Shown here: positions 62,723 to 64,000 of the stretch, piece by piece
Layout: every line of letters starts with the position of its first letter
How positions within the stretch are numbered: the stretch's first letter is position 1
Assembly (NCBI GenBank): GCA_900168235.1
Contig: FUZG01000015.1
Location: forward strand, 1 to 64,000
Reading direction: 5' to 3'
DNA length: 64,000 bases
Source: Lachnospiraceae bacterium
GTDB lineage: Bacteria > Bacillota > Clostridia > Lachnospirales > Lachnospiraceae
The notes under the pieces: model-generated
Database searches by the model: none
Told to the model about the DNA's origin: nothing
The model's input: only the letters and a program-made list of their open reading frames with translations
Made by a program: the position numbers and the translations under genes

Positions 62723-62754
62723 TTGTACTGCTCCTTTCAGGTACTTCAAAAAAT

Positions 62755-63072
62755 TTAAAAAGGGTCCTCATCCTATGCCTATAGGACGGGGACCCTTGTG
62801 TTCTTCCGTTATACCACCTATATGCACCGTGACTGCACAATTTCCAGCCGGTCGCCCGGCTATTGGTTACTCAGCGTTCCTGATCGTAAACAATAACGAA
62901 TATTGAACATTCATACATCATGCACCATTCCTGTAACGGGGAATGCAACCGGATTGACTTAATGAGTTTCATGCGATACAGATGCACCGCACTACGCCGT
63001 TCAGAGTCACAGCTCGGAAGTGATATCTTCGTCATAGCCTTTAACAGATTGCTGTGCGAAACTCACACAGAT
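62755..63072 (-). promoter_or_regulatory. T-box leader of ileS
   Basis: About 320 bases between promoter and gene. The T-box sequence reads ATAGGTGGTATAACGG on the minus strand near 62805-62822. It is followed by the terminator AAGGGTCCCCGTCCTAT / ATAGGATGAGGACCCTT with a T-run at about 62757-62800. Uncharged tRNA-Ile should favour the antiterminator. An ATC in GATATCAC near 63022 may be the specifier, but I did not fold stem I. Confidence 0.85.
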
Positions 63073-63078
63073 GTTTAC

Positions 63079-63108
63079 ATTATATGCACTTGTATTGCTT
63101 TGTGTCAA
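63079..63108 (-). promoter_or_regulatory. Promoter of the ileS T-box transcript
   Basis: Minus-strand TTGACA, 18-base spacer and TATAAT (complements at 63103-63108 and 63079-63084). The -35 overlaps the last codon of the peptidase C26 gene. Confidence 0.8.
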
Positions 63109-63521
63109 ACAGAGTTTTTATCGCATGCTTCCTTGATCATTCTCATGAAAAACTTAAATATCTCATATCCGTCTACCACGTCAGGTCTATCCTCTGTAGG
63201 GCGGCATCTCTCGGGGTGCCACTGTACTGTCCAGATAGGAAGTGTCGCATGGTGGGCAGCTTCGATAAGGTGGTCTCCGCTGTCTCCTGTGCTGTAAAGG
63301 TCGGGCTTCAGAGGTCCGCAGTCCGTGTTTTCCCTGTGGTAACGGGCAGGGTCCACGTCACAGCCTCCGGGAAGTAAGAGCGCATCAAAATCCTCAACCC
63401 TGATATCCTCAGCAGAGGACACGATGACAGGCACCGCTCCCTGGGCACTTACCGCTTTTTTATAATTCTCTTCTTCATCAACTAAAACAGGAATAGCTAT
63501 CTTTATCTCAGACATTTTCAC
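63105..63521 (-). pseudogene. Truncated peptidase C26 (gamma-glutamyl-GABA hydrolase-like)
   Basis: 138 residues against about 240 for the family. The N-terminal strands (IKIAIPVLVDEE, then FDALLLPGGCDVDPARY) and the C-terminal IEAAHHATLPIWTVQWHPE are intact, but the roughly 100 residues between, with the catalytic Cys of the GICRG box, are missing by an in-frame deletion near residue 76. The His-Pro-Glu remains, but no glutaminase-type hydrolysis is expected. Could still be expressed as a stable remnant. Its stop is overlapped by the ileS promoter. Confidence 0.75.
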
Positions 63522-63572
63522 ATCAATACATCCTGCTCTGAGTCGCGCAGGGCAGGATGTCCTTTCTTTACT

Positions 63573-64000
63573 TCACTTTGTTTTGATAGAGTTCAAAAAA
63601 TCCTTCGCTCTCTGGGTCTTCGGATGATCAAAAAATTCATCAGGCGTATTTTCCTCAACGATCTTTCCGTCAGCCATGAAAACTACGCGGTCTGCCACAC
63701 GGCGGGCAAAATTCATCTCATGAGTCACCACGACCATGGTCATGCCTTCCCGCGCAAGCTCTGTCATTACTTCCAGAACCTCATTTATCATCTCCGGGTC
63801 AAGGGCGCTGGTAGGCTCGTCAAAAAGCATGGCGACCGGTTTCATTGCAAGGGATCTCGCAATAGCCGCTCTCTGCTGCTGACCGCCGGAAAGCTGTGCC
63901 GGAACCTTTTCTGCCTGTGAATCCACACCCACACGCTTCAAAAGTTCCATCGCCTCTTTACGGGCCTCCTCTTTATTTTTACGAAGAACTTCGATCGGAC
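63573..64000 (-). CDS. glnQ: Polar amino-acid ABC transporter ATP-binding protein (partial)
   Basis: The C-terminal part of an ABC ATPase whose frame is open to the window end. Visible are the signature [15 protein letters not shown], Walker [15 protein letters not shown], the D-loop and the H-loop [10 protein letters not shown]. The preceding [13 protein letters not shown]-type segment and the [14 protein letters not shown] end are those of GlnQ/ArtP/HisP-type importers. Walker A lies outside the window. The transporter's permease and binding protein would be further along. Confidence 0.92.
   Translation of the reverse strand, partial: PIEVLRKNKEEARKEAMELLKRVGVDSQAEKVPAQLSGGQQQRAAIARSLAMKPVAMLFDEPTSALDPEMINEVLEVMTELAREGMTMVVVTHEMNFARRVADRVVFMADGKIVEENTPDEFFDHPKTQRAKDFLNSIKTK

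Overview
The window is a piece of a Firmicutes chromosome, most likely a rumen or gut Lachnospiraceae (Butyrivibrio/Pseudobutyrivibrio-like). That placement is inferred from the gene set (large DnaE, type-2-like IleRS, LysRS with an appended tRNA-binding domain), the T-box and SAM-I leaders, and the DUF5688, DUF6462 and RepA_N proteins of the mobile region. No database comparison was possible.

Layout. Bases 1-319 are the end of an IS21-like insertion sequence. Bases 320-1318 hold host DNA: a REP-like repeat, the lysS terminator and a displaced 3' end of lysS. Bases about 1309-34275 are a 33 kb AT-rich integrated mobile element lying inside the lysS coding sequence. Bases 34276-64000 are ordinary chromosome: lysS, greA, dusB, birA, argF, an rRNA methyltransferase, pfkA, dnaE, metK (SAM-I riboswitch), an HD-GYP gene, murA, a flavin reductase, a small alarmone synthetase, a hemolysin III protein, a lipoprotein, an aconitase-type hydratase, glgP, ileS (T-box leader), a damaged peptidase C26 gene and a partial amino-acid ABC ATPase.

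The element has two halves. The right half (about 19.9-33.6 kb) is a plasmid-like backbone: a second tyrosine integrase with a small DUF6462 protein, a VirD4-type coupling protein, a MobV relaxase beside a hairpin-rich candidate oriT, a plus-strand block of small genes (ArdC-like, RadC/JAB, DUF5688) separated by long imperfect hairpins, a RepA_N initiator with iterons inside its own gene, ParB, ParA and three tandem DUF6462 proteins. The left half (3.3-19.0 kb) is cargo: a single-strand run of nine genes. In transcription order these are a small HTH protein, a GHKL (Hsp90-like) ATPase, an SF1 helicase, a bactofilin-like beta-helix protein, a DrmA-type helicase, a DrmB (DUF1998) protein, a NERD-nuclease/SF1 helicase and, after a 0.45 kb gap with an attenuator-like hairpin, a radical SAM protein and a second GHKL ATPase.

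The DrmA-DrmB pair is the core of DISARM phage defence. The usual methyltransferase and phospholipase-D gene drmC are missing, and the partners here do not match any named DISARM class I know. I regard this as the best candidate for an undescribed system in the window.

The element crosses over just after the LysRS catalytic domain and supplies a new linker and C-terminal tRNA-binding domain. The intact lysS is therefore a host/element chimera, and the displaced original 3' end lies beyond the far end of the element.
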